Made by a program: the position numbers and the translations under genes | The notes under the pieces: generated by a model | The model's input: the letters and a program-made list of their open reading frames with translations, nothing else | Database searches by the model: none | What the model was told of the DNA's origin: nothing | Part shown: positions 5,487-5,663 of the stretch, one piece after another | How positions within the stretch are numbered: the first letter of the stretch is position 1 | How the letters are laid out: the number at the start of each line of letters is the position of its first letter | Source: Planctomycetales bacterium | Lineage (GTDB): Bacteria; Planctomycetota; Phycisphaerae; SM23-33 | DNA: 5,663 bases | Direction of reading: 5' to 3' | Assembly: GCA_030642005.1 (NCBI GenBank) | Contig: DAOWOP010000174.1 | Span: forward strand, 1 to 5,663

Positions 5487-5663
5487 TCATTCGTACTTCA
5501 ATCCGACTTTATCACAAAGCCCCTTCAGCGCCGAGACCGCTTTTGCGAACAGTTCCGGGCCTGTGAATCCGCTGAACTGTCCGCCGCTGGCCAGGTGCGG
5601 CTCGAGCGTCATGTACCCGTCGAATCCGCGGTTTTTCGCATCGGCGAGGATTTCGGGAATCTG
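5487..5663 (-). CDS. Sugar phosphate isomerase/epimerase (xylose isomerase-like TIM barrel), C-terminal fragment
   Basis: The minus-strand frame is open from the window edge to a TGA at 5487-5489, giving the last 58 residues of a larger protein. The segment GFDGYMTLEPHL (13-24 of the fragment) is the penultimate barrel strand of the family, with the Glu and His positions expected near the metal/substrate site. It is followed by GPELFAKAVSALKGLCDKVGLKYE, the usual closing helix and tail of planctomycete sugar phosphate isomerases/epimerases. Family knowledge: these proteins interconvert ketoses or inositol-related sugars using a divalent metal, and many remain of unknown substrate. Start, signal peptide and active-site core are outside the window. 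Codon use resembles the other genes here. Confidence 0.75.
   Translation of the reverse strand, partial: QIPEILADAKNRGFDGYMTLEPHLASGGQFSGFTGPELFAKAVSALKGLCDKVGLKYE

Overview
The window looks like chromosomal DNA from a GC-rich environmental bacterium, most likely a planctomycete or another PVC-group lineage. This is an inference from gene content: a GH20-like hydrolase, a xylose-isomerase-fold sugar epimerase, an ExeA/GspB-type pair whose second protein starts MSLINEALRRAE, and a bacterial deoxyhypusine-synthase-like protein. Long imperfect inverted repeats between genes also fit. There is no rRNA, tRNA, CRISPR array or transposase here to settle the taxonomy.

Layout. (1) 1-1778, plus strand: the C-terminal part of a GH20-like glycoside hydrolase, then after 14 bases an AAC(3)-family (Antibiotic_NAT) acetyltransferase with its own strong ribosome binding site; probably one operon. 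(2) 1786-3341, minus strand: an ExeA/GspA-like AAA+ ATPase followed, through a one-base TGATG overlap, by a GspB-like single-pass membrane protein. This is a two-gene cell-envelope module that converges on the first operon with only 7 bases between stop codons. (3) 3342-3618: a divergent intergenic region with a candidate promoter for the ATPase operon and a 105-base hairpin element. (4) 3619-4590, plus strand: a deoxyhypusine-synthase-like protein of unknown bacterial role. (5) 4591-4689: a convergent gap filled almost entirely by a second inverted repeat. (6) 4690-5226, minus strand: BioY, the substrate-binding component of a biotin ECF transporter, with no ECF ATPase or EcfT gene in view. 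(7) 5227-5486: an intergenic region dominated by a third, 148-base inverted repeat, plus a small direct repeat. (8) 5487-5663, minus strand: the C-terminal end of a sugar phosphate isomerase/epimerase cut by the window edge.

Apart from the two short operons, the genes do not form an obvious joint pathway. No clear new multi-gene system is visible. The most noteworthy items are the three structurally elaborate, sequence-unrelated intergenic hairpins within about 2 kb, two of them built from short degenerate tandem units of 9 and 7 bases, and the deoxyhypusine-synthase-like enzyme in a bacterium.
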